From Caprimulgus europaeus (Eukaryota; Chordata; Aves; Caprimulgiformes; Caprimulgidae), in assembly GCA_907165065.1 (NCBI GenBank), contig OU015528.1, positions 40,725,515-40,789,514 on the forward strand: 64,000 nt of DNA, read 5' to 3'. Every line of letters starts with the position of its first letter. Positions within the stretch are counted from its first letter, which is position 1. Positions 37,691 to 49,430 of this stretch are shown here, piece by piece. A program made the translations under genes and the position numbers. Under the pieces are notes generated by a model. The model saw only the letters and a program-made list of their open reading frames with translations. It was not told the origin of the DNA and did not search any database.

Positions 37691-40429
37691 CTGAAGCTGT
37701 GAACAGGTTTCTTAAACTCTAACCTTCACAGAGTCTCTTTCCTTAATATTTTTAGTATTTTGCATTGTTTCAATGAAATGTTAACATTTTTGCCAGTCAA
37801 GAAACTCTCTGCATCATTTTTGTCACATTCACTCAACACTTCTTTTCTGCTAATAGACAACATAGCCTTTCACTATCTAACCTCCTTCTCAAAAGTTTCT
37901 CCTATCCCACACACTGACAGTTCCAGGACAAGTTTAATTGGATTTCCAAATCTTAAAGGCACCATTTTCAGGTCTCTAAAACTCTGACAGAGGCAAACAT
38001 TGCAGTTTCAGATGGGAAAACATCATAGTTCACATAAACAAAATGTTCAAAATAATTCATAAAACCAAAAAAAAAAATTATATTGCTGTGGATTAATCAT
38101 TAGTATTGGCTAAAAAGTAGTGTAATTGTCAGAAGAGCAATGCTTAGAACTACAAAGGAAAGGACCTGAAAATCTTTTTAAAAGGAACAACCTAGGAATA
38201 TATCAGAGCAATTCAGTAGCAAAAAGGGAAGGCAGAGACTTGCCAAGTAATTGATGGTCAGTTACAAAACCAAGATTGGCACAGGGATTTTTTTAGACAA
38301 CATTTTGTTGTTACTATTGAGCCTGGATTTCTATGCCATAGAGTGATTTATTTGCACAATATAGGAAAACAAGATTTTTTTGACAGAAATATAGCAGCCC
38401 TGCCTGTTGACAAACGTTCTGTCAGGAAGCCAAGATCAATCACATTTGTGGCTGTTACAGTCATGGAAGCAACTGATTTCCATTCTATTTAGAAATTTAA
38501 AAAAAAAAAAAAAAAAAGGAAAAAGAAAAAAAGTAACAACTAGTAGGTTTTAACATTTTAACATTTTAACTTCTGGCCACTAAATCAGTTGAACAGATTT
38601 AAATTTCAAATCCTGACCAGTTGTTGTGAAAGACATCATGGTGGTTCTGTTTGTCTTTTTTTGTTTGTTTTGGTAAGGAAGAAATATTTCCATTCCTTTG
38701 GGTGAATTGCAGTTTAGTAATTAATTACATTCTGTCCACTTAAATTACTTTAGAAATTTTTTCCAGAAAAGTCACTCCTCCTTTCTTCCCTAAAGGTAAC
38801 ATATTGCTGCTTTCTGCTGTTCAAATACCAAACTCATTATATCCCAAGGCCATGACTGAGTAAACAAAATGAGTTCTAAATGAAACTGTTTTACAGAGAA
38901 TGTTTAGGGATTTCTCTTGAAGACAATGTTCTAGATATACAGCATGAAATGTTACCATTAGAAAACAGGAAGTCTTTACTTTCAAAAACATCTTGTTAGC
39001 TATGTTTAAACTGTCTTCTAAAATGTGTTTTCTTGTTTATTAAAAGTAGAAAAAAAAAGCTTAAAGTATGACAAAATATAAAAAATTCTGATTTATAACT
39101 TTTCTTCTCTTTTTTATTTGCAATATCACAGGCTAACAAAGGTGCAGGTGAGCATCAACTTACCCATTTTCACTGGTTCCTGGCAAGTGTTGTTTTTAGG
39201 TTTTGTCATTTATCAGAAAAAAATCTCCGGTTGTCACTAATCTGAGGATCAAAAGATTAGTGAAGGAATTTGAGGTCAACATCAAAAAAAACCTATGAAA
39301 TTTAATTTTCCACTCTAAGAGTTCCTTTGAAATCTTGAAGGATCTCTCTCCTCTACTCAGTTCTGTGTCCGATACTGAGATAAGCAATCTTCTAGGTGTC
39401 AAAGGCTAAACATATTCCCAATATTGAAAGACAAATTAAATCCTTCTTATCAATGAGATAAACATGAGACTACAGAATTGGAAAACACAAAGGAATAAAT
39501 TAATAGGAAGTCATGGGAATGTTTGATTCTCTAAAAAGATACTGGAGTTTAAGCATTATCAGTCCTCAGAATTGTAGTAGTGACAGATCAAATAAATTTC
39601 AGAAAAACAGTGAGGCCAGATATGACAGTTATTTTGTGCACAAAGTCCTCGGGAATCCAGTATTACAGCAGTTTAAAATTCAAGCCTTAAAAACATCTCC
39701 TTTAAAAGTGCAAGCTATCTCATGATTCTTTACAATGCACTTATGCAATAAACCTAACTTTATAATCTTTTCAAACAAAATACTGCTATTATTAAGATCC
39801 TGCTAGAACCTGTATGTCAGAAAAAAAATTTTTGTACCAATCAAATCACATGAACTCTTAGGTGACCAAGAGACCATATGATGATGTCCCTTCTTTCCAG
39901 GCCTCCTCTTCCACATATTCCACTATTGTGTTTCTTTTTTTTTTTTAAACCCCTGTTCTTGAATTCAGTGAGACTATTTAAAATAGAATGGAATATTCCC
40001 ATAAGTAAGTTTTAAATGCACAAATCACCTTAGGTAACAGCTGCCCAAGCTAAGAGACAAATGTTTGAAAGAGAATTTTTACCAAGAAAGATGCCTAGCC
40101 TTTTAGAGTTCCATTACTGCACATAACAGAGTTATTTTCTCCCAGACGAGCAAACAAAACCTTCCCTCACCTACACACTGGGAATTCCTTGCCAATCCAG
40201 CAAATTGCCAGAGATTACCTGAGTCCTGGAATCAAATTATTTCTTAGACTAAGGCTTTCCAACTCCTTTTCCCCAGAAAAGTTTCATAACATTTGGCTAC
40301 AGGCTAGTTTAACTTTGCAGGACACGCACCGTTTTTACCAAGTAAAACTGTATAGTTGTGTAGAATTCAAAATTAGGCTCATGAGATAAAGGATCATTGT
40401 CTTCTAGCCCAAGGATCCATTTGTCCAGT
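37691..40429. other. Unique AT-rich noncoding DNA, no gene seen
   Basis: No exon or repeat family recognised. Poly(A) runs occur near 38072-38079 and 38500-38517, and a T-run near 39937-39946. Confidence 0.5.
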
Positions 40430-41084
40430 GTCAGGGATCCAGATGGATCTGGAGACAGATGAGGAGCTAACAGAGAGTCTTTGGGTAAGGATTAAAGGGA
40501 AGGCAGGAAAAGGGGATGTTACAGCGGGGGTCTGCTACAGGTCACCAGACCAGGGAGACCAAGCAGATGAGGCCCTCTATAGGCAGATAGTAGCAGCCTC
40601 ACGTTCACAAGCCCTGGTCCTCATGGGGGACTTCAACCACCCCAACATCTGTTGGAGGGACAACACAGCAGGACATAAGCAATCCAGGCGGTTCCTGGAA
40701 TGCGTGGAGAATGACTTTCTTCTCCAAGTGGTAGAGGAACTGATGAGGAGAGGTGCCATGCTGGACCTTGTTCTCACCAACAAGGAGGGGTTGGTGGGGA
40801 ATCTGAAGCTCTTGGGCAGTCTTGGCTGCAGAGACCATGAAATGTTGGAATTCAAGATCCTCAGGGCAGTGAAAAAGGTGCACTGTAAGCTCACCACCCT
40901 GGATTTCAGGAGAGCAGACTTTGACCTCTTCAGGGATCTGCCTGGTCACGTACCATGGGATGAATTCCTGGAAGGAAGAGGGGTGCAGGACAGTTGGAAC
41001 ATACTCAAAGATCTCTTCCTCCATGCCCAGGAACGATGCATCCCAGCAAAGAGGAAGGCAGGCAAAAACAGCAGGAGGCCTGAA
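40430..41084 (+). mobile_element. CR1 LINE internal fragment, endonuclease part only
   Basis: About 655 bp covering the C-terminal half of the CR1 ORF2 endonuclease and the start of the linker. Neither the 5' end nor the RT and 3' tail is present. Because CR1 copies are normally anchored at the 3' end, the missing 3' part implies a later deletion, a rearrangement or an unusual integration. Homology ends after AGCAGGAGGCC, where intact elements continue into the linker. Confidence 0.88.
40430..41084 (+). pseudogene. CR1 ORF2 endonuclease fragment, open frame
   Basis: Part of the apurinic-type endonuclease (EEP fold) that nicks target DNA for LINE insertion. One frame is open from before 40430 to a stop at 41145-41147, the last 20 codons being non-CR1. 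Motifs: ESLWVRIKGKAGKGD; GVCYRSPDQ; MGDFNHPNICW at about 40623-40655, the GDFN active-site motif; MLDLVLTNKEGLVGNL; and GCRDHEMLEF, with the His expected at the active site. The linker start reads RRADFDLFRDLPGHVPWD. No in-frame stop over about 218 codons suggests limited age. It lacks the N-terminal catalytic Glu region and the whole RT, so it cannot be active alone. Confidence 0.85.
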
Positions 41085-41598
41085 CACTTTACTACTAATG
41101 ATGAAAAATACAAACCAGACCCCTGTAATTTCACTGCTTCTCTGTAGAATTCTTGTTGGGTAATATCCACATTATTATTTAACAATACTAAAACACTTAT
41201 GAATGTCTCTTGTAAATTATAGAGATATAAACTCTTCTCTCTAAGATATTCCTTTTAGCTCTTTATGTACTCTGCTTTCACCCTTCTCTCTTTCTCTTTC
41301 TGTTAGTCAGTTTATTGCTTGCGTTTTTCACTACAAAATTGTTTCAGGTTATTTCTTCATGTTTTCAGATACATTTCAGAAAGAGATAAAGAATTTAACT
41401 AGATGTTTGTTCATCTGAAATATGATATTTTATTTTTAGGAAGTGGAATCATAGCTCTTTTTGATAGTACTAAATGCAAAAATAAATGAAAGAGTATCGT
41501 TATAATTTTCAGGTCACTTAATCTCCTTTTCTACATGACATATTGAAACAGTTCACATTATATATTTTTGTATTATCCATAGGATTCTTACATCTTCA
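41085..41598. other. Unique noncoding spacer
   Basis: About 510 bp of AT-rich DNA between the CR1 fragment and the LTR, with nothing recognised. Confidence 0.5.
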
Positions 41599-42741
41599 TG
41601 TACTGGGTTTGCACAGCAAGGTTTAGGTAGTGGGGAGCTACAGAGGTGGCTTCTGTGAGGAGCTCCTGGAAATTTCCCCCATGTCCAATAGAGCCCATGC
41701 CAGCCAGCTCCAAGAGAGAACCACCACTGACCAAGGCCAAACCCATCAGCAACAGCAGCAGTGGTTCTGTGATAACCTACTTAAGAAAGGGAAAATGTTG
41801 TTGGGCAACAGCAGTGGCAGCTGGAGAGAGGTGCAAGAATATCTGAGAACAACTTTGCAGACACTGAGGTCAGTGAAGAAGGAGGGAGAGGAGGTGCTTC
41901 AAGTGCTGGAGCAGAGATTCCCCTGCAGCCCATGGTGAAGACCATAGTGAGGCAGGCTGTCCCTCTGCAGTCCATGGAGGTCCATGGTGGGGCAAATGTC
42001 CACCTGCAGCCTGTGGAGAACCCCACAATGCAGCAGGTGGATGCCTGAAAGGCACTGTGATCCTGCGGGAAGCCCTCACTGGAGCAGGCTCCTGGCAGGA
42101 CCTGGAGCCTGCTCCATGTAGATAGGAGCCCACACTGGAGCAGGTTTGCTGCCAGGACTTATGACCCCGTGGGGGACCCACACTAGAGCAGTCTGTTCCT
42201 GAAGGACTGCATCTCAAGGCATGGAGCCACGCTGGAGCAGTTCGTAAAGAGCTGTAGCTTGTGGGAAGGACTCATGTTGGAGAAGTTCATGGAGGATTGT
42301 GTTGCATGAGAGGGACCCCATGCTGAAGTAGGGGAAGAGTGTGAGAAGTCCTCCCTCTGAGGAGAAAGGAGAAGCAGAGACAACATGTGATGAACTGACC
42401 GCAGTGTCCATTCCCCATCCCCCTGTGCCACTCAGTGGGAGAAGGTGGAGAAATTAGAAGTGAAGTTGAGCCCAGGAATAAGGGAGTGATGGGGGGAAGT
42501 GTTTTATGATTTAAGTTTTATTTCTCATTATCCTACTCTGATTTGATTGGTAATAGATAAAACTAATTTTCCCCAAGTTGAGTCTTTTTTGCCTGCAACA
42601 GTAATTGCTGAGTGATCTCCTTGACCTCATCTTGACCCACGAGCCTTTCATTGCATTTTCTCTCCCCAGTCTAGCTGAGAAGGGGAACGACAGAGTGGCT
42701 TTGGTGGGCACTTGACATCCAATCAGAGTCAACTCACCACA
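41599..42741 (+). mobile_element. Solo LTR, family 1, older copy
   Basis: About 1.14 kb, from TGTACTGGGTTTGCACAGC to CAACTCACCACA. It is homologous along its length to the - copy at 54664-55816. The order is: U3 with ATGTCCAATAGAGCC; a TACTTAAGAAAGGG segment in the position of a TATA region; a tandem GC-richer block at 41900-42345; and a 3' part with TGATTTGATTGGTAATAGATAAA, where the poly(A) signal seen in the other copy (AATAAA) has decayed. Flanking 5-mers CTTCA and TTTAA do not match well, so the target duplication is lost or was never formed. The open frames within are chance. No gag, pol or env flanks it. Confidence 0.85.
42079..42345 (+). repeat. Minisatellite inside LTR family 1 (+ copy)
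   Basis: A CTGGAGCAG-type core recurs at 42079, 42135, 42183, 42232, 42277 and 42323, giving intervals of 56, 48, 49, 45 and 46 bp. Units share a GGACTG...GTGGGA(G)GGACCC-type body. A less regular unit lies upstream near 41907. The same array is seen in the other LTR copy, so it belongs to the element and did not arise locally. Confidence 0.8.
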
Positions 42742-45189
42742 TTTAATATTTTGCTGAATACTTACATACATACTAATTTCAGCTAGAATACCTCTCTGTT
42801 CAATTTTCTTACCTCCTTTATACCCTTGAAAATCAATGATATAATAGTCTCTCATCCAGTGTTATCAAACTGTAACTAGAGATGTTCTGCTCAGCCTTCT
42901 CTGCTTCTATGACATTCCTTTTGTTCAGTTGATGCTTCCAATCCTCCTACCTATTTTCCACATTATTTCCCCAGGGTTCTGCTCAGCTGAATTTTTTATC
43001 ACACAGACTTTACATGGTCTTTCTGTTTTCTTACCAAGATAGGAGCCAAACAAGCCATTCCTGTGCTGAGCAGGGGATATAACACAAAACAGAGTCCACA
43101 AGGGAAGTTTTTGATGGGTGAGATCCTACTGCTGCCTGAACTAATAGAGAAAAAGAATGTATTCAGGCAAGCAGAGAAGATAAAATGCAGCAGATTTGCT
43201 CAAGGCTGAAGTAGCACCAAATGGTTTTGGATCAACTGAAACAGAACAGAATTGAAGCTGCTGGGAATGAAATAAGGTTGTTGAACAAGGGAACAGAAGC
43301 TGATGAGATTAAAGGCATTTTTTCCCAAGACAAATCAAGTAGTATTTATTTTAGAGTCCCTTCTAAGAGCCACACTGAACTTAGCATTTAACAAGAAGAT
43401 TTATGAAAAACTCATTTCTTCATTTACAGTACATAATGCAGAGTATTATCTTTAGGAAGATTAAGTGGAAGCCTGTCTGTTGTACATTTTGCTATCATTT
43501 TGGTGATATTATCACCATCACATTTTGCAGAACATTACCACCATCATGTTCAGAGTATTTGATATAACCTGTGTATTTGAAATAAAGGATGATTGACCTG
43601 GTCTGTTTTGAAAGCCCATTAAAATTAGCAGTATCATTAATATGCTATATCCTAAACACTAATGAAATAGGAGTAACTAGGTGAAGTTTTCAACAGTGGA
43701 AACTTACAGTGATTCTGTTCCCACTTTGTTTCTACAAAGCATGTGAACATTCTGTTTCTTCTCTTAGGTGGCTGAATGTCAAATGAAAAGGGGGTTTAGT
43801 CACTTTTGTATGGTATTATACTGCAGCACTGGATTTACTAACTCAATACCACATTTGTATATTGGTATAGGTTTTCATTTGGAATTGGTTGAGAGTTTGC
43901 TCAAATCTACAAAGGGAAAATCCTGATGACAGCACCCATATAGGATAATAGAAATCAAAACTGGTAGCCTCCCTGTTAAAGTAGCTAAATTTTTCATACA
44001 CAGGCTATATTTTTTTTTCCTGCATACAGAGATCAACTGAAACCATCTAAAATATTTCACGATGTTTCATATGACAAGTTAACATAACTTATGTCAAGTA
44101 ATAATGCTACAAGAAATGCAATCAAAGGAAGTGGCAATACCTAAGAAAACTCAGTAGCAAGAAACACAGAGGGACAGTAAAATTTGGACAGATTACAAGA
44201 ATCTAATGTAATGTATCTCAGTAGCAGAACCAACATGACAATCTTGCTAAGATTGCCATATTTGAATTATTTCAGACTTATATTCATATATATAATAAAA
44301 GATGGTCTTGACTTTTGAACCATATTTCTCTGATCTGACCTCCTATTAAATCTGAAATTTAACATGTAGGTATAAACTGTAAATCGAAAGTAGTCTTGAA
44401 AATTTAAATAAATATTGCCCTTAGAAAACTTACTGCCTATTTTTTTTCTTGGAACATGAAAATACAGAGATTTTAGATATAAAGTTTTTCTGCCACTTTC
44501 ATGGTCATTGTACAGCATATAATATTTGTCTTATGCACCAGTATTAGTATAATTTGATGTATTTTTCATCCAAGATTTCCAACAAATTTCTTTTAAATTT
44601 GCCTTTTCTGAAACATGTAGTTGCTTTGGGACATAGTTCCTGAACTCCTCTTTAGTCTCAGAGTACAAAGAGAAGGAGGGTCAACAGTCTTAAAATTATC
44701 AGTGTTCCTGTTCAGATTTGAATTAGGAGGAAAATATAAATAAGTGTGAAGTATTTTTAGCTGGCAATTGGAGATGATCATGTCTCAGAGTACTGTATAT
44801 TTGAAAAAGGTTTACTATAAATCCTTCCCTTCTGGCAAGTGTAGCTACTATAGGAGAGGCTACCTGGTTGGAAAAAAAATGACAAACAAATTCTGTAGCA
44901 CATAGCTCAAAACATAATTGTGCTAACCTTTTGAATACCACAGATCTGAAAGGGATAGATTTTCAATGGCAGATCTTTCTCAGAAGGATTTTTGGGGAAT
45001 TTTACCACCTTAGATAATAAAATTGTGGCTTAACCTTCAAAAAGTAGTAGTGAGAAGTTAATACTTTTTCATGGTTAACTCATTGATTTCAATAAAAGGC
45101 AAAGGTTCTTTACTAATAAAAGATACTTCAGTGTGGTTAGTAGCTCAGTAAAAGACATAGATAACTGGAAATTTTGTTGCCCAGCTGCT
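42742..45189. other. Unique noncoding DNA, no gene seen
   Basis: No exon or repeat family recognised over about 2.4 kb. The open frames are short and without domains. Confidence 0.5.
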
Positions 45190-45640
45190 CAACCTTTTTC
45201 ACTTGACAGAAGTTGAGGGTTGAAGCCCCTCAGCAGGGCAAGAGCCTGTGAGTGTGATGCCTCCTGCAGCTAGAGTAAGAGGGTCAATAGGGTCCCCTTG
45301 ATCGGGCAGCCTGTAGTAAAGACCAACCATAAGGTTCCCTTTATTGCCTTGGTCTCTAATTCTTACCCTTAAGTTTTCATCTTGCTCGTGGATATTCTTC
45401 AGAGACATATCTTCACGCTATTCATTTCTTAATGTAGAGGGCAATGGCTCTGCCACTCCTTCCTTGCTTGTCTCTTCTGAACAGACTGTAGTCATTGATA
45501 GTCACACTCCAGTCATGGGATTTCTCCCACCAAGTTTCAGTAATGGCAACCAAGTCATAGCTTTCTGGCAGCACATGAGCTTCCAACTTGTACTGTTTGT
45601 TGCCCATGTATATGTGCATTGGTGTAGAGATGCACTGGTG
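45190..45640 (-). mobile_element. Decayed CR1 endonuclease fragment
   Basis: Reverse-strand CR1 ORF2 N-terminal endonuclease. Peptides on -: MGNKQYKLEAHVLPESYDLVA then ITETWWEKSHDWSV, where the Glu of TETWW is the conserved catalytic position, and LFRRDKQGRSGRAIALYIKK. Then come a stop and further homology (RVRIRDQGNKGN, GLYYRLPDQGD). Near the left end the GDFN motif appears as RGFN, so the catalytic Asp is lost. There is no RT and no 3' tail, so it is an internal fragment like that at 40430-41084, but from a more diverged copy. The two overlap in the element and cannot be halves of one insertion. Confidence 0.82.
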
Positions 45641-48470
45641 TGGAGATATATATGATGATATTTAAATAATAAGTAACATTTAAATAGCCTCTAGAACACA
45701 AAAAAGACAGATTATCTATCTGACTTTTTTCTCCGAAATGTACATGGTCACTCTGTTATACATTTATGCAATTACAGTAGTTGTAGATTTTTCTCTACTT
45801 CAGCTATAAAGATCAGATATTCTCTCTATGGAAGCAGTGGAGTGTACCTTCTTTCTCAGTCCCTCTTAACTTAAAACATCTAAGAACTCTGCAGAAGAGG
45901 AGAAGAGATTGGATTATGGATGTGCATGTAAGTGATACACCTTAAAGAACAGTTACACATAGTCTATAAGTATATCAAAACTCTGAGTATTACCACACAT
46001 CCTGCAGAAAACCTCAGAGTCCTTCCTTAAAAAGTCCCAAGCACAGTCTTCCAAAAAACCTGAAGATTTCAGTACCACTGTGAATCTTAGCAGAAACTGT
46101 GAGCAAGGCTTCAGGTATTTGGTTTTGCCATATTATTAGCAAATATTCTACAGAGAAACCACAAACATTCCAGACTTATAGTGGAATGCAGCGTAGCCCA
46201 TATAAGGTTTTCTTTCTTTGTAAAGAAAGATCCATATAGAATCTCACAAATCTTACAAGAGATCAAGATACAGTCAACTATTCAGTGACATAGTCTTGTG
46301 TCATCACTGAAAGCCCTTTAGATAAGAATGGCCCAGAGATGCCTCCTTCTCAATCTCTTGTTGCTAAATATAAAGCTATAGGTGCTCTATGTACTGACAG
46401 GAGCTCCTCCAGAAAGACTGGAATGGCCTTCACTTCTATATTCAGAAAAGTGGCGTCTCTTGAGTATCACCAGTACCCTTAAGTTAAAAAGAAGGACACA
46501 CCTTTTCATGTTTTTTCTCTGCATTTGAAGGATGAGTGAGAGTATTGGTGCCAATGCAAGTACCAATTTGGTTAGATGTAACCAAATTTTCCTGAGTTTC
46601 CTGAGACAGAGGTAAGGAAGGACAACAATTATTCTTGTTCTCATTCATAAGAAGGACTAAGGATCTGTCCAAAGCAGATCCTCCCCATTTCTCTCTCAGG
46701 CTGTTTTTACGAACCTGAGTTCTTCATATTGACCCAACATTTGAGCTTGGTAACCTAAAGAAGATGCTTTGTTAGGTTCACTCACAACACTGATAAGAAA
46801 TGCAAAAGTTGCGCAGATTCAATTCTTATTGTTTAACTATTTTTCTTCTTAATGGCAGAAGCATTGGTTATGGCAGTCATCTGATAATGCCAGTTTTCTA
46901 CCATATACTGTTTTGAAAGTGAGTGGAGAGAGTGAATTCCCACACATTTCAATTCAGCAGCAGCAGGAGACAGTGTCTTTTCCAAGAACAAAGAACTGTA
47001 ATGGCACAATAAATTATCCTCAAAAAAAATTAATAAAGACTTCTCAATCTGCCAAACAGTTGAGATTATGTGATTTTTTGGTAGTCTTTTTGCAAAAATG
47101 GTGAACAAAGTGAATTTTTACTATGTTCCAGGTGAAAAACAATGGATTATTATGTTTATATCTCACCAATTAAGTCACAATGTGAGTGGAAACATCAACA
47201 TTCTAAAAATAACATTCAGCTCCAGAACAACATAAAACATTTCCTCACATGTAAAACTTAGAAGAACAATATTTATATTTTTCTCACAACATGATTTCCT
47301 TGGATAAAAGATCAACTTTTCTGAGTGTTTTCAAAATGTTTAGTGTGTATGGATACTATTATAAACAAAATAAAGGTATTTTTGGCTTAGCATGCTAAAC
47401 AGCAATTGTACACTAATGGATTTGGCACACCAGTCAACACATCTCAAGAATGTAAAAAAGAACTGCACAGTAAACCACAAATGTTCTATGGAATTGCTTC
47501 TCATAGAATGACTTGTTTTGGGACTTGCAGTAGGAAGTAAGTCTGTGTTACTCATATTTTATTTGGGCTATTTATCTTTTTTTGGAAAAAGATCTTTTCC
47601 TAATTTTATTAATTTTTACCTATGCTGTACTAAAGTAATACAATTAGTGTCAATGTTTTTAAATAGTGGAAAATATATCAGAACACAGTCAATGTGCATA
47701 ATTTAGAAAATAATATGAACAAAATAGCTTGGCAATATGTTAGCAAATATTTGGATGTTATAGTTTAATATCGCCACCATAAATGTGTCAGCTCAAACTA
47801 AACGTGCATTGTATACTGCTACATTGTAAGGGCAATAAAACTGAATCCATCTTCATTTTAATAGTCTAAATGTGCAATTAAACCCTGCTGATGTGGAAAA
47901 TATAAAGCTGCTTTATTGCTTCAATGTGAGGTTGATTATTACATGGAAACAGCCTAGTTTGAGTTTAAATGAGAAATCAAATTGATTAGCACATAATTAG
48001 AGATAAACAAAGAGTCTCACAGAAAGATCTAACCTCATGCTAGCATTGTCTGTTCAGTTAAGCAGGGCTCAAACTGAGCTTTTCATTTTTAAACATAAAT
48101 TGGACTTAAAAGCTGAAAATTGCTGTGTCTCCTGGCTTTCAGTGATATGATTCAACATATTTGGTACTCTGTCATTGTGTACTGACATTTAGAACACTGA
48201 ATACCAGTATGAACTGTGACAAAGTCTGCTGAACTTTGCATTTCTGATTCAAGTTAAAGCTTCTTATCTACTATTTAAGAAGAAAAAATTGATGACCTAA
48301 TGGATAAAATGCTGACCTTTCTCAATCCACCTTCTAAGCAATGAGCCCAAGTGAAGCGCTGTTTGTGGTTAATCCTAGAGAAGCAGGATACTGCATCCTG
48401 CACAATCAGCAATCCCTATTCAAAGAAGACTTGAGGAATGTTTATATAGTGTCACTCTAAAACTATTTTA
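45641..48470. other. Unique AT-rich noncoding DNA, no gene seen
   Basis: No exon or transposon recognised. The section at 47720-48170 is listed separately as a possible regulatory element. Confidence 0.5.
47720..48170. promoter_or_regulatory. Possible conserved noncoding element (speculative)
   Basis: A unique, low-repeat stretch with clustered transcription-factor-like cores, especially at 47970-48020: several ATTA/TAAT homeodomain cores, ATAAACA (forkhead-like), AACAAAG (SOX-like) and AGATAA (GATA-like). Such cores are frequent by chance in AT-rich DNA. The call rests on texture only, and no conservation data were available. Confidence 0.2.
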
Positions 48471-49137
48471 ATCATAGAATACCAACTTGGAAGGGACCTC
48501 AAGGGTCATCTGGTCCAACCTTTTTTGGTAAAAGCACAGTTTGTACAAGATGAACCAGCACCCTGTCCAATCAAATCTTAAAAGTGTCCAGTGTTGGGGA
48601 ATGCACCACTTCCCTGGGGAGATTGTTCCAATGGCTGCTTGTTCTCATTGTGAAATATCTCCCCAGGAATAACTTTTACCTATTACCCCTCATCTTTTCT
48701 ATGTGAATCCTAGTAAAAAGAGAGTCTCCATCTTTGTAGGCACCCTTGTACTGGAACATGGCGATGAGGTCTCCCCTAAGCCTTCTTTTCTCAAGGCTGA
48801 AAAAAACCAATTCTCTCAGCCTTTCCCAGTCCTTTGATCATCTTTGTGGCCCTTTTCTGGACCCTCTCCAGGCTGGCCACACTTTTTTTGATTATAGGGC
48901 ACCGAAATTGAACACAGTGTTCTAGGTGTGGCCTGACAAGCACTGAGTTGAGTGGAATAATTACATCTTTATCTCTGCTGATTATGTCCTTGTTGATACA
49001 ACCCATCAACCTGTTGGCTTTCTTTGCCACAGCAGCACACTGTTCATCCATGTTGAGCTTGTCCACCAGGAGCCCTGGGTCCCTTTCCACAGAGCTGCTG
49101 CTCACCCAAGAAGATCCCAGCCTGTGTTGACTCCTGG
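48471..49137 (-). mobile_element. CR1 LINE, 3' end with RT C-terminus
   Basis: Reverse-strand CR1 of about 665 bp. The 3' end (ATCATAGAATACCAACTTGG) is at 48471. Reading leftwards, the ORF2 C-terminus gives SSVERDPGLLVDKLNMDEQC, AAVAKKANRLMGCINKDI and [19 protein letters not shown]. The FADD box lies beyond the truncation point. The 3' UTR portion is broken by several changes. A separate, younger CR1 tail lies about 200 bp to the right. Confidence 0.93.
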
Positions 49138-49332
49138 ATTATGTTTTACCATATGATCATATACAACACTGTTTTTAAGTGTAGTCTTAAGTGTGATGGA
49201 AAAAAAAAAACCAAAAACAAACAAACAGGAAGACTTTAGATCTTTATTGGAGGCTTTATTCTGACTGGTCTTCATTGGAGAAATATAAATCAATTTAAGA
49301 GACATCTCCCATTCAGGCAAAGCTAGAAATGG
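49138..49332. other. Spacer between two CR1 fragments
   Basis: Unique DNA with an A-rich run at about 49199-49210 and short CAAA repeats. Nothing else recognised. Confidence 0.5.
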
Positions 49333-49430
49333 AGAATCACAGAATCACAGAATGCTAGGGATTGGAAGGGACCTTGAAAGATCATCTAGTCCAATCCACC
49401 TGCTGGAGCAGGAACACCTAGATGAGATAG
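49333..49430 (-). mobile_element. CR1 3' tail, extreme 5' truncation
   Basis: About 95 bp with two CACAGAAT units, then GGGATTGGAAGGGACCTTG and a GCAGGAACACCTAGATGAG segment. It is the reverse complement of the 3' UTR of the copy at 4388-5893. Truncated within about 90 bp of the 3' end. Confidence 0.93.

Noticed and set aside
41630..42431. Several open frames up to 115 codons
   Set aside because: Same explanation: they are inside the + copy of LTR family 1, with no retroviral protein motif.
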